Assembly: GCA_030698575.1 (NCBI GenBank)
Contig: JAUYMQ010000469.1
Coordinates: forward strand, 1 to 21,340
DNA length: 21,340 nucleotides
Reading direction: 5' to 3'
Source of the DNA: Deltaproteobacteria bacterium
GTDB lineage: Bacteria > JAUYMQ01
Shown here: positions 14,554 through 21,340 of the stretch, one piece after another
Position numbering within the stretch: the first letter of the stretch is position 1
Layout: each line of letters opens with the position of its first letter
Made by a program: the position numbers and the translations under genes
The notes under the pieces: generated by a model
Told to the model about the DNA's origin: nothing
What the model saw: only the letters and a program-made list of their open reading frames with translations
The model's database searches: none

Positions 14554-17256
14554 ATGATGAAGCAGAACGGCCAGAAGTCGCGCTCAGCCGCCACACCGAT
14601 GCTGCGGCACTACCTGGAGATCAAGGAGCGCTACCCCGAAGAGATCCTTTTCTACCGCGTGGGCGACTTCTTCGAGATGTTCTACGAGGATGCGCTGCGC
14701 GCCTCGAAGCTGCTCGATATCGCCCTCACCTCGCGCGACAAGAACAGCGACAACCCCGTTCCACTCTGCGGTGTTCCCCACCACGCCGTGAACGGCTACA
14801 TCTCCCGCCTCGTTGCGGGCGGCCACAAGGTCGTGGTCTGCGACCAGGTGGAGGACGCCCGTTTCGCCCAGGGGCTCGTACGCCGCGAGGTCACCCGTGT
14901 GATCACGCCCGGCACGCTGCTCGAGGACGAGCACCTGGAGGCGCGGGGGAACAACTACCTGCTGGGACTTTCCGCGGGGGAGGGCCGGGTGGGGCTGGCG
15001 TGCCTCGATCTCTCGACGGGGGAGTTCCGCGCAACCGAAGTCGAGGACGAGCCTGCCGCCATCGAAGAGGTGGCCAGAATCGACCCTCGCGAAGTGCTTC
15101 TCTCGCAGGATCTCGCGTCCGCGGAGGGCTTCAGCGCGCGGTGGCGCGTGCTCGACGGCCGGTGCGTCAACGTGATCGAGAGCGCCGCATTCGATCCGGA
15201 GCGGGCCCGCCTCCTGCTCTGCGAGCAGTTCGCCGTGCAATCGCTCGACGGATTCGGCTGCGAGGGGCTTTCGCCGGCGCTCGGGGCGGCAGGCGCGCTG
15301 GTGGCTTACGCCCGGGAGACCCAGTGCACCGCCGTGGCTCATCTCGGCCGCGTGGTTCCCTACGTGCTGGCCGACTACATGGTGCTCGACGATTCGACGC
15401 GCCGGAATCTCGAGCTGACGCAGACGCTCCGGGAGACGCGACGTGACGGCTCGCTGCTGGCCACCATCGACCGCACGGTGACCGCGATGGGCGCACGCGC
15501 GCTCGGCCGCTGGGTGCTCTACCCGCTCCTCCGGATCGACGAGATCAACCGCCGCCTCGACGCCGTGGAGGAGCTTCTCGGCAAGGCTGCGGTACGCGAG
15601 TCGCTCCGCGACCAGCTCGCCCGCCTGGCGGACCTCGAGCGAATCAACGCGCGCGTGGCCGCGGGGCGTGCCACTCCGAGGGATCTCGGCGCGATGCGCG
15701 CGAGCCTCGAAGCCCTTCCCGCGATTCTCGATACGGTTTCGCAGCTCGATGCAGATTACTTCCGGAAGGACCGCTTCCCTCTCGATCCGCTACCCGACCT
15801 GGCGGCGCTGCTCGCGCAGAGCATCGTCGAGGCGCCGCCCGCCATCGCGCGTGAAGGGGGCGTGATCCGGCCCGGTTACAACGCCCGCCTCGACGAGCTG
15901 CGTGATCTCTCGGGGCACGGCAAGGGGTGGATCGCAGAGCTGGAGGCGCGTGAGCGCGCGCGCACGAAGATCAGCAACCTGAAGATCCGCTACAACAAGG
16001 TCTTCGGCTACTTCATCGAGATCACGAAGTCGAACCTACAGCTGGTGCCGCCGGACTACGAGCGGCGGCAGACGCTCGCGAACGCCGAGCGCTACGTCAC
16101 ACCGGAGCTGAAGGACTGGGAATCGAAGGTGCTCACGGCCGACGAGGAGGCGGTCGCGCTTGAGCGAGATCTCTTCGACGAGATACACGGGCGCCTTCGC
16201 TCCGAATCGGGGCGGGTTCAGGGGACGGCTGCGGCGATCGCGCGGCTCGACGCCCTGGCGGCGCTCGCACAGGTGGCGCATGCGCATCGCTACGTGCGTC
16301 CCCTGGTGGACGCCGGCGGCGTGCTCACGATCATCGAGGGACGTCATCCCGTCATCGAGCGCGCCAACCTCGGCGAGCGCTTCGTTCCGAACGACGTGCA
16401 CATCGACGGCGATAGCCAGCAGTTGCTCATTCTCACCGGCCCTAACATGGCCGGCAAGTCGACCGTGCTCCGCCAGACGGCCCTCATCGCCCTCATGGCG
16501 CAGATGGGGAGCTTCGTGCCCGCGCGGTCGGCACGGATCGGCCTCGTCGATCGAATCTTCACGCGTGTGGGGGCGAGTGACAGCCTCTCCCGCGGCCACA
16601 GCACGTTCATGGTCGAGATGATTGAGGCGGCGAACATCCTTCATCATGCGACCGATCGGAGCCTCGTGATCCTCGACGAGATCGGCCGCGGCACCTCGAC
16701 CTTCGACGGGATCAGCATCGCCTGGGCCATCGCCGAGTTTCTCCACGACCGGCTGGGCGCGCGCCCGCTCTTCCCCACGCACTATCACGAGCTGACCGAT
16801 CTGGCGCGCACGAAGCTGCGCGCGCGGAACTTCCATATCGCGGTGAAGGAGTGGAACGGGCGGGTGATCTTCCTCCGGAAGCTCGTCGAGGGGGGCACCA
16901 GCCGCAGCTACGGCATCGAGGTCGCGCGCCTCGCGGGGCTGCCGGCCGAGGTCGTGGAGCGGGCGCGGGAGGTGCTCGACAATCTCGAGCGCGGCGAGCT
17001 GGATGAATGGGGATCGCCGCGGCTCGCGGCGGGGCACAGCGCTCCCGAGAGCGCACGCGCCGGCCAGCTCGGGCTTTTCACCGGGCCGCCGCCCCCGGGC
17101 GCTTCGTCCGCCGCGGCCGCCGCCGACCGACTGCGCGACGAGATAGCCTCGGCCGACCGCGACACCCTCTCCCCCCTCGAGGCGCTGAATCTGTTGCATC
17201 GCCTGAAGCGAGGGCTTGCCGGAGACGATCCGGAAGAGGGGGGGGGAGGTTCTTGA
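14554..17256 (+). CDS. mutS: DNA mismatch repair protein MutS
   Basis: MutS recognises mismatches and small loops and starts repair with MutL. The 900-residue protein has the usual MutS1 length. The N-terminal mismatch-binding domain has GDFFEMFYEDA with the Phe-x-Glu mismatch-contact motif (about residues 36-46; tyrosine is more common before EMF). The ATPase domain has the Walker A loop GPNMAGKST at 629-637, the STFMVEM signature and the Walker B LVILDEIGRGTSTFDGIS, then PTHYHELT. The C-terminus includes SPLEALNLLHRLK, typical of the MutS tail. ATGATG gives two possible starts; a clear ribosome-binding site is lacking. A run of nine G (17238-17246) lies at the end of the coding region, and the stop overlaps the next start (TTGA). 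Confidence 0.96.
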   Translation: MMKQNGQKSRSAATPMLRHYLEIKERYPEEILFYRVGDFFEMFYEDALRASKLLDIALTSRDKNSDNPVPLCGVPHHAVNGYISRLVAGGHKVVVCDQVEDARFAQGLVRREVTRVITPGTLLEDEHLEARGNNYLLGLSAGEGRVGLACLDLSTGEFRATEVEDEPAAIEEVARIDPREVLLSQDLASAEGFSARWRVLDGRCVNVIESAAFDPERARLLLCEQFAVQSLDGFGCEGLSPALGAAGALVAYARETQCTAVAHLGRVVPYVLADYMVLDDSTRRNLELTQTLRETRRDGSLLATIDRTVTAMGARALGRWVLYPLLRIDEINRRLDAVEELLGKAAVRESLRDQLARLADLERINARVAAGRATPRDLGAMRASLEALPAILDTVSQLDADYFRKDRFPLDPLPDLAALLAQSIVEAPPAIAREGGVIRPGYNARLDELRDLSGHGKGWIAELEARERARTKISNLKIRYNKVFGYFIEITKSNLQLVPPDYERRQTLANAERYVTPELKDWESKVLTADEEAVALERDLFDEIHGRLRSESGRVQGTAAAIARLDALAALAQVAHAHRYVRPLVDAGGVLTIIEGRHPVIERANLGERFVPNDVHIDGDSQQLLILTGPNMAGKSTVLRQTALIALMAQMGSFVPARSARIGLVDRIFTRVGASDSLSRGHSTFMVEMIEAANILHHATDRSLVILDEIGRGTSTFDGISIAWAIAEFLHDRLGARPLFPTHYHELTDLARTKLRARNFHIAVKEWNGRVIFLRKLVEGGTSRSYGIEVARLAGLPAEVVERAREVLDNLERGELDEWGSPRLAAGHSAPESARAGQLGLFTGPPPPGASSAAAAADRLRDEIASADRDTLSPLEALNLLHRLKRGLAGDDPEEGGGGS

Positions 17257-18134
17257 AAAGGGGTGCCTGCCTGGCCGTTTTCGCCGGCGCCGTCGTTCTG
17301 ACGGCGCCGGTGCTGGTGGTTCAACCCATGGGCGGCGCCGCGCTGGCCGCCGATGGCCGCATCGTTGATCTCTCCGGCGACTACAATCGCACCCGTGTCG
17401 AGTTCGAGTCCTTCCTGCAGAACCCCGATCGCTTCAAGGATACCGGGCGGTGGGACGGTTTCGCGGATCGGTTTCGCAGAATCTATGAAACCGACCGCGG
17501 CGGCCCGCGCGCCGACGAGGCGCTCTACATGGTGGGTGAGGTGAACTACGAGCGGCACCGTGTCTTCCGGCGGCGCGAGTATCTCGACGCGGCGATCAGC
17601 GCCTTCACACGGCTCCTCGACAGCTACCGGTACAGCTCGATGGGGAGCGATGCGCTGGTCGGCCTGGCGGACATTCACTATTATAATCTCGATGATCCGC
17701 GCCGGGCCTATCTGCTCTACCGGCGGGCTGCGCGGGACTACGCGGATACCGAGGCTGCCCGGCGGGCCCGCGTGCGCCTGGTGGCGATCGAGGCGCAGCA
17801 CCCGGAATTCGCGTCGGCCGACGATTCGCAGCTCGAAGGGCTCATTCCTCCGGCCGGTTCCGGGAAGCCGCTCCCCTCGCCGGGGGCCGTTGTCGGCGGA
17901 CGTACTGGAGGCAGGCCAGCGACGGCCGGGCGTACGACGGCTGGGCGAACGACAGTCGAGCAAACGCCGGCTGCCACCGCCGCGCGAACCGTGAGGGATC
18001 CCGCTCCGCCACCACGACCGGTCCGGAGCGACGCCGCGGCTTCCGCGCCCGGAAATCCGCTGCTCCAAAAGGGGCCGAATCCCTTCAAACGCCCCTCTGA
18101 CGATTTGCCGGTGCTGAGTTCGCCCGGTCCCTGA
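17253..18134 (+). CDS. Secreted TPR-like protein, resembles amidase N-terminal region without catalytic domain
   Basis: This 293-residue protein starts with TTG, directly after a G-rich ribosome-binding site and overlapping the mutS stop. A signal peptide is clear: MKRG, a hydrophobic core and a likely cut after ALA or ALAA near residue 32-33. Residues about 45-190 are helical TPR-like repeats (FADRFRRIYETDRGGPRADEALYMVGEVNYE; AISAFTRLLDSYRYSSMGSDALVGLADIHY; AYLLYRRAARDYADTEAARRARVRL). In Deltaproteobacteria, as I recall, this module precedes the AMIN and Amidase_3 domains of N-acetylmuramoyl-L-alanine amidases, often next to mutS. Here it is followed only by a Thr/Pro/Ala-rich tail, and no amidase sequence exists before glnD. 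It is probably a periplasmic scaffold or adaptor; the function is unknown. Confidence 0.75.
   Translation: MKRGACLAVFAGAVVLTAPVLVVQPMGGAALAADGRIVDLSGDYNRTRVEFESFLQNPDRFKDTGRWDGFADRFRRIYETDRGGPRADEALYMVGEVNYERHRVFRRREYLDAAISAFTRLLDSYRYSSMGSDALVGLADIHYYNLDDPRRAYLLYRRAARDYADTEAARRARVRLVAIEAQHPEFASADDSQLEGLIPPAGSGKPLPSPGAVVGGRTGGRPATAGRTTAGRTTVEQTPAATAARTVRDPAPPPRPVRSDAAASAPGNPLLQKGPNPFKRPSDDLPVLSSPGP
17919..17978 (+). repeat. Four degenerate 15-bp tandem repeats in the TPR protein tail
   Basis: Units at 17919-17933, 17934-17948, 17949-17963 and 17964-17978 encode ATAGR, TTAGR, TTVEQ and TPAAT. They keep the frame. Units 2 and 3 begin ACGAC, and the pattern ACGA..., ending GGGCGA or GAGCAA, resembles the 15-base repeats in tyrA in length and phase. 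Confidence 0.6.
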
Positions 18135-18135
18135 T

Positions 18136-18149
18136 CCCGCAGGCGGGAG
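18136..18149 (+). other. Small hairpin between TPR gene and glnD
   Basis: The palindrome TCCCGC-AG-GCGGGA follows the TPR gene stop directly. No T-run follows, so it may stabilise or process the transcript rather than terminate it. Confidence 0.3.
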
Positions 18150-18169
18150 ATTCTCCGGAGTCTGCAGCG

Positions 18170-20917
18170 ATGTCCGTTGCTCTCACAGAAGTCGTAAGCC
18201 GCACCGAGGAGGTCGAGATTCTCTCGCCTCTCGCGGAGCTCGAGCAACCACCGCCGGGCGGGTCCTGGGCGCACGAGGAGGTCGTTGCGCGCGCGAAGAT
18301 ATTCCTCGAGCGAAAGGACGCGCTTCTTCGCCGCCTGCACGCCGAGCTTCCCCTGGGCGGCGCGCTCATGAACGCCAACACGCGGCTCATCGACACCCTT
18401 CTCAGAACCCTGATGAACGTCGCCGAGGCCGGCTTCCGGGCGAAGTACACGCACCTCGAGGGGCGGCTGGCGATCATCGCCCAGGGCGGCTACGGGCGCG
18501 GGAAGATGGCGCCGTATTCGGACATCGACGTCCTGTTTCTCTACTCCTACAAGGTCGACAGCTACGTCGAGAGCATCACAGAGCAGGTGCTCCTGATTCT
18601 CTGGGACGTGGGGCTGCAGGTGGGCTCGGCGGTGCGCACGGTGGCCGACTGCGTGCGCATGGGAGAGGCGGACCTCACGATCCGGACCTCGCTGATGGAC
18701 ACGCGATACGTGGCCGGCGATCCGCTCCTGGCCGCTGAGCTCGAGACCCGAATCCGCAAGGACGTCATCGGAAAGAACGTGCAGGATTTCTTCCGCGCCA
18801 AGCTCGCCGAATCGGAGCAGCGGCATAAGCGCTATGGCGGGAGCATCTTCGTGCTGGAACCCAACCTGAAGGAGGGGATGGGCGGCTTGCGCGATTACCA
18901 CACCGCGCTCTGGATCGCGAAGGCGGTCTACAAGGTGAATCACCTCCGCGATCTTCTCGCCAAGGGCGTGATGACCGAGCGCGAGCTCAAGGACTTCGAG
19001 CGATCGATCGAGTTCATGTGGCGGGTCCGAAACGAGCTCCACCTCCTTTCGGGCCGGCGCAACGATCAGATCCAGTTCGAGTATCAGGACCCCATCGCCA
19101 AGGCCTTCCGCTACCGCACGAACGGGCGCCAGCAGCCCGAGGAACGTTTCATGCAGCACTACTACCTGCACGCGCGGAACGTGCTCGAATGCTCGACGCG
19201 CCTGGTGCAGCGGGCGGCGCTGCTGCAGGGCGGGGGCGGCATCGCGCCGATCATGGCGAGGCTCAGGCAGCGGGTTATCGCCCCGGGCTTCAAGATCTAC
19301 GAGGGAGCGCTGGGCCTTACCGAGAACGATCTCTTCGAGAAGCGCCCCGAGGCGATGATGGAGGCCTTCGAGCTGGCCCAGAAGCACGGGATCGACTTCT
19401 CGTCGTCGTTGCTCGATCGCCTGAGAGAGAACCTCCGTCGCATAGACCGGAACTTCCGCCAGGACCCCGAGGTGAGCAGGTGTTTCCTCCGGATACTGGA
19501 CGGCGGCAAGGACATCTACCGCATTCTCACGCTCATGAACAACACACGCCTGCTCGGGCGCTACATCCCCGAGTTCGGCCAGGTGGTCTGCAAGGTGCAG
19601 CGCGATGCGTTCCACGTCTACACGGTGGACGTGCACAGCATCATCGGCATCCTGGAGCTGGAGAAGCTCGAGGAAGGGGGCGCCGGCGATAAGTTCGAGC
19701 ACCTCCGGAGCCTGGTCACATCTCTCGATAGCCGGCACGAACTCTATCTCGCGCTGCTGCTTCACGATATCGGCAAGGGGACCGGGAAGGATCATCACAT
19801 CCGCGGCAAGCTGCGCGCCCACGAGGTCTGCACGCGGATGGGGCTCACGCCGGAGGCGACCGCCCGGATCGAGTTTCTCGTCGAGAATCACCTTCTCATG
19901 GTCCACTACGCGTTCCGGCGCGACGTGAACGACTTCCGGCTGATCGCCGACTTCGCCCGCCGCTGCGGCGATCTCGAAAACCTGAATCTCCTTTACCTCG
20001 TCTCCTTCGCCGACGTGCGGGCCGTTGCTCCGGATATCTGGAACGAGTGGAAACGCAGCCTCCTCGAGCTGGCCTACCAGCGGACCCACGCGATGCTCGA
20101 ACGGGGGCGGGTCGATCTGGACGAAGAGGAGTTGGTGGTGGAGCGCCAGGCCCATACCCGGGAGCTGCTGGCGGGAGAGATTCCGGAGGAGGAGCTCGAT
20201 CGCTTCTTCTCCCAGATGGTCAATCGATTCTTTATCTCGATAGGCCCTCAGCGGATCGCGCGCTGCATCCGGATCTGGCGCGAACTGAACGGCAAGCCGT
20301 TCTCCTACGACCTGAAGCAGCAGCACAAGCGCGGGACCTCGACGCTGATCGTGTGCGCGCCCGACTCGAAGGGGCTCTTCTCGAAGATCGCGGGCGTGAT
20401 GGCGGCGAACAACGCCAACATCGTTTCGGCTTCGGTGTTCACGACGCTGGACGGCACGGCGATCGACATCTATCAGATCACCGATCCCGTCACCTCCGGC
20501 CCGATTCTAACGGAAGCGAAGTGGGAGGCCATCTTCTCCGATCTCGACCGCGTGCTCAGCGGGGAGGAGGCCGTGGCGGCGCTAGTGGCGCGCAAGCGCC
20601 CCCCGTCGAAACTCGCCGAGCGCCAGATTCCGCGCCGCCCCTCGCGCGTCGAGATCGACAATGCCGCGTCGGACTTCTATACCGTCATTGACATCGACGG
20701 CCACGACCGCGTGGGCCTGCTCTACGAGATAACCAACGCCCTCCATGCGCTGGACGTGGGCATCTACGTGAGCCGCATAACGACGCGGCGGGGAAATGTC
20801 GACGACGTGTTCTTCGTGAAGGGGCCCGACGGGAAGAAGATCGATAACGAGGAGTTCCTCGAGAAGATCTGTCATCAGTTGCTCGAGGTCATGGGTCCCT
20901 CAGTATCGGGCCCCTGA
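18170..20917 (+). CDS. glnD: Bifunctional [protein-PII] uridylyltransferase / uridylyl-removing enzyme
   Basis: GlnD senses glutamine and adds or removes UMP on PII proteins, controlling nitrogen assimilation. The 915-residue protein is of usual length. The nucleotidyltransferase site GGYGRGKMAPYSDIDVL has Gly106-Gly107 and the metal-binding Asp118 and Asp120. The family segment EPNLKEGMGGLRDYH follows. The HD hydrolase domain has LLHDIGKG with His532-Asp533 and a downstream ENHLLM. Two C-terminal ACT domains (about 724-800 and 835-915: CAPDSKGLFSKIAGVMAANNANI and DGHDRVGLLYEITNALHALDVGI) would bind glutamine. All catalytic elements are present. The ATG has GGAG about 8-9 bases upstream. No PII or glutamine synthetase gene lies in the window. 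Confidence 0.96.
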   Translation: MSVALTEVVSRTEEVEILSPLAELEQPPPGGSWAHEEVVARAKIFLERKDALLRRLHAELPLGGALMNANTRLIDTLLRTLMNVAEAGFRAKYTHLEGRLAIIAQGGYGRGKMAPYSDIDVLFLYSYKVDSYVESITEQVLLILWDVGLQVGSAVRTVADCVRMGEADLTIRTSLMDTRYVAGDPLLAAELETRIRKDVIGKNVQDFFRAKLAESEQRHKRYGGSIFVLEPNLKEGMGGLRDYHTALWIAKAVYKVNHLRDLLAKGVMTERELKDFERSIEFMWRVRNELHLLSGRRNDQIQFEYQDPIAKAFRYRTNGRQQPEERFMQHYYLHARNVLECSTRLVQRAALLQGGGGIAPIMARLRQRVIAPGFKIYEGALGLTENDLFEKRPEAMMEAFELAQKHGIDFSSSLLDRLRENLRRIDRNFRQDPEVSRCFLRILDGGKDIYRILTLMNNTRLLGRYIPEFGQVVCKVQRDAFHVYTVDVHSIIGILELEKLEEGGAGDKFEHLRSLVTSLDSRHELYLALLLHDIGKGTGKDHHIRGKLRAHEVCTRMGLTPEATARIEFLVENHLLMVHYAFRRDVNDFRLIADFARRCGDLENLNLLYLVSFADVRAVAPDIWNEWKRSLLELAYQRTHAMLERGRVDLDEEELVVERQAHTRELLAGEIPEEELDRFFSQMVNRFFISIGPQRIARCIRIWRELNGKPFSYDLKQQHKRGTSTLIVCAPDSKGLFSKIAGVMAANNANIVSASVFTTLDGTAIDIYQITDPVTSGPILTEAKWEAIFSDLDRVLSGEEAVAALVARKRPPSKLAERQIPRRPSRVEIDNAASDFYTVIDIDGHDRVGLLYEITNALHALDVGIYVSRITTRRGNVDDVFFVKGPDGKKIDNEEFLEKICHQLLEVMGPSVSGP

Positions 20918-20927
20918 GAGGAGCCAG

Positions 20928-21340
20928 ATGAAGGGGATCGACGCGCAGATCGACGCCTTCATGAACCATGCGGCCATCGAGCAGGGCCTGGCCCGCAACA
21001 CGCTCGAGGCTTACGCCCGCGATCTCGCGCGCTATGGCCGGTTTCTCGCCTCGCGCCGCACCGACCCCGCCCGCGCCACGCCTGATCTCGTTTCGGTCTA
21101 CCTGGCTACGCTCATGCGGGACGGCCTCTCGCCCCGATCGGCCGAGCGCAACCTGGTCTCGGTGCGGCGGCTTCACGCCTACCTGGTGACGGCGGGCGCC
21201 GCGAAATCGAATCCAACCGAGGACATCCCCGCGCCCCGGCGCGGCCGGAACCTGCCGAAGGTGCTCTCCCTCGAGGAGGTCGAGGCCATCCTGGCCGCGC
21301 CCGACCCAGCCACGCCCCGCGGGCTCCGCGATGCCGCGAT
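20928..21340 (+). CDS. xerD: Tyrosine recombinase XerD/XerC, 5' part
   Basis: This frame is open to the right edge of the window and gives 137 residues plus a partial codon. It matches the N-terminal SAM-like core-binding domain of Xer recombinases: IDAFMNHAAIEQGLARNTLEAYARDLARYGRFL, then SPRSAERNLVSVRRLHAYLV, NPTEDIPAPRRGRNLPKVLSLEEVEAIL. This arrangement (two-residue spacing of the AEQTL-like helix, LPKVLS linker) is typical of XerD; XerC is not excluded. The catalytic Arg-His-Arg-Tyr residues lie beyond the window. XerC/D resolve chromosome dimers at dif. The ATG has GAGAGGAG 5-6 bases upstream and is 10 bases after glnD, so it is probably cotranscribed with mutS-TPR-glnD. Confidence 0.9.
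   Translation, partial: MKGIDAQIDAFMNHAAIEQGLARNTLEAYARDLARYGRFLASRRTDPARATPDLVSVYLATLMRDGLSPRSAERNLVSVRRLHAYLVTAGAAKSNPTEDIPAPRRGRNLPKVLSLEEVEAILAAPDPATPRGLRDAA

Noticed and set aside
17738-20326. 862-codon open frame on the minus strand opposite glnD
   Set aside because: It mirrors glnD, has the Leu/Arg/His/Asp-rich composition of antisense frames in GC-rich DNA, and shows no family motif, while glnD is complete and canonical.

Overview
The window is GC-rich bacterial chromosome with short intergenic spaces and many translationally coupled genes. Gene order and protein content (pheA-hisC-tyrA-aroA-rpsA-sppA-ihfB-lapA-lapB-like, then mutS-TPR protein-glnD-xerD) resemble Deltaproteobacteria in the old sense (Desulfobacterota/Myxococcota and relatives). 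That assignment is an inference from synteny. It looks like a metagenomic or uncultivated lineage. No transposase, phage gene, CRISPR array, tRNA or rRNA was recognised.

Layout: (1) 1-2198, + strand: the 3' end of trpA, then a polytopic membrane protein broken by a frameshift at a CTCTCT tract. (2) 2237-2918, + strand: a TetR/AcrR regulator with a promoter whose -35 box lies inside a small palindrome. (3) 4403-2933, - strand: coaE and a double-hotdog (MaoC/FAS1-like) protein, one base apart. (4) 4404-5169: a noncoding gap of about 770 bp. It holds a consensus-like promoter and a strong intrinsic terminator that bracket a roughly 200-nt transcript with no evident gene, a perfect DnaA-box sequence, an ATTGGAAT/ATTCCAAT dyad, a GGGACAGTCCC palindrome, and an AT-rich promoter plus structured leader for pheA. 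(5) 5170-9735, + strand: pheA, hisC, tyrA and aroA, tightly coupled, covering the end of the shikimate pathway and the Phe/Tyr branches. (6) 9809-13317: rpsA, interrupted by an in-frame TAG between S1 domains 4 and 5, then sppA, ihfB-like and lapA, closed by a terminator hairpin. (7) 13356-14534: a LapB-like TPR protein without the rubredoxin metal site. (8) 14554-21340: mutS, a secreted TPR protein that looks like the N-terminal half of an amidase without the enzyme, glnD, and the 5' part of a xerD/xerC recombinase.

The genes are mostly housekeeping: aromatic amino-acid synthesis, CoA synthesis, translation, envelope quality control, mismatch repair, nitrogen sensing and chromosome dimer resolution. 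The parts most worth a second look are the orphan promoter-terminator unit upstream of pheA, the amber codon in an essential ribosomal protein gene, the missing cmk between aroA and rpsA, the domain-stripped LapB and amidase relatives, and short in-phase tandem repeats near the 3' ends of three genes. Two coding interruptions in one window make local sequence error a serious alternative that must be excluded first.
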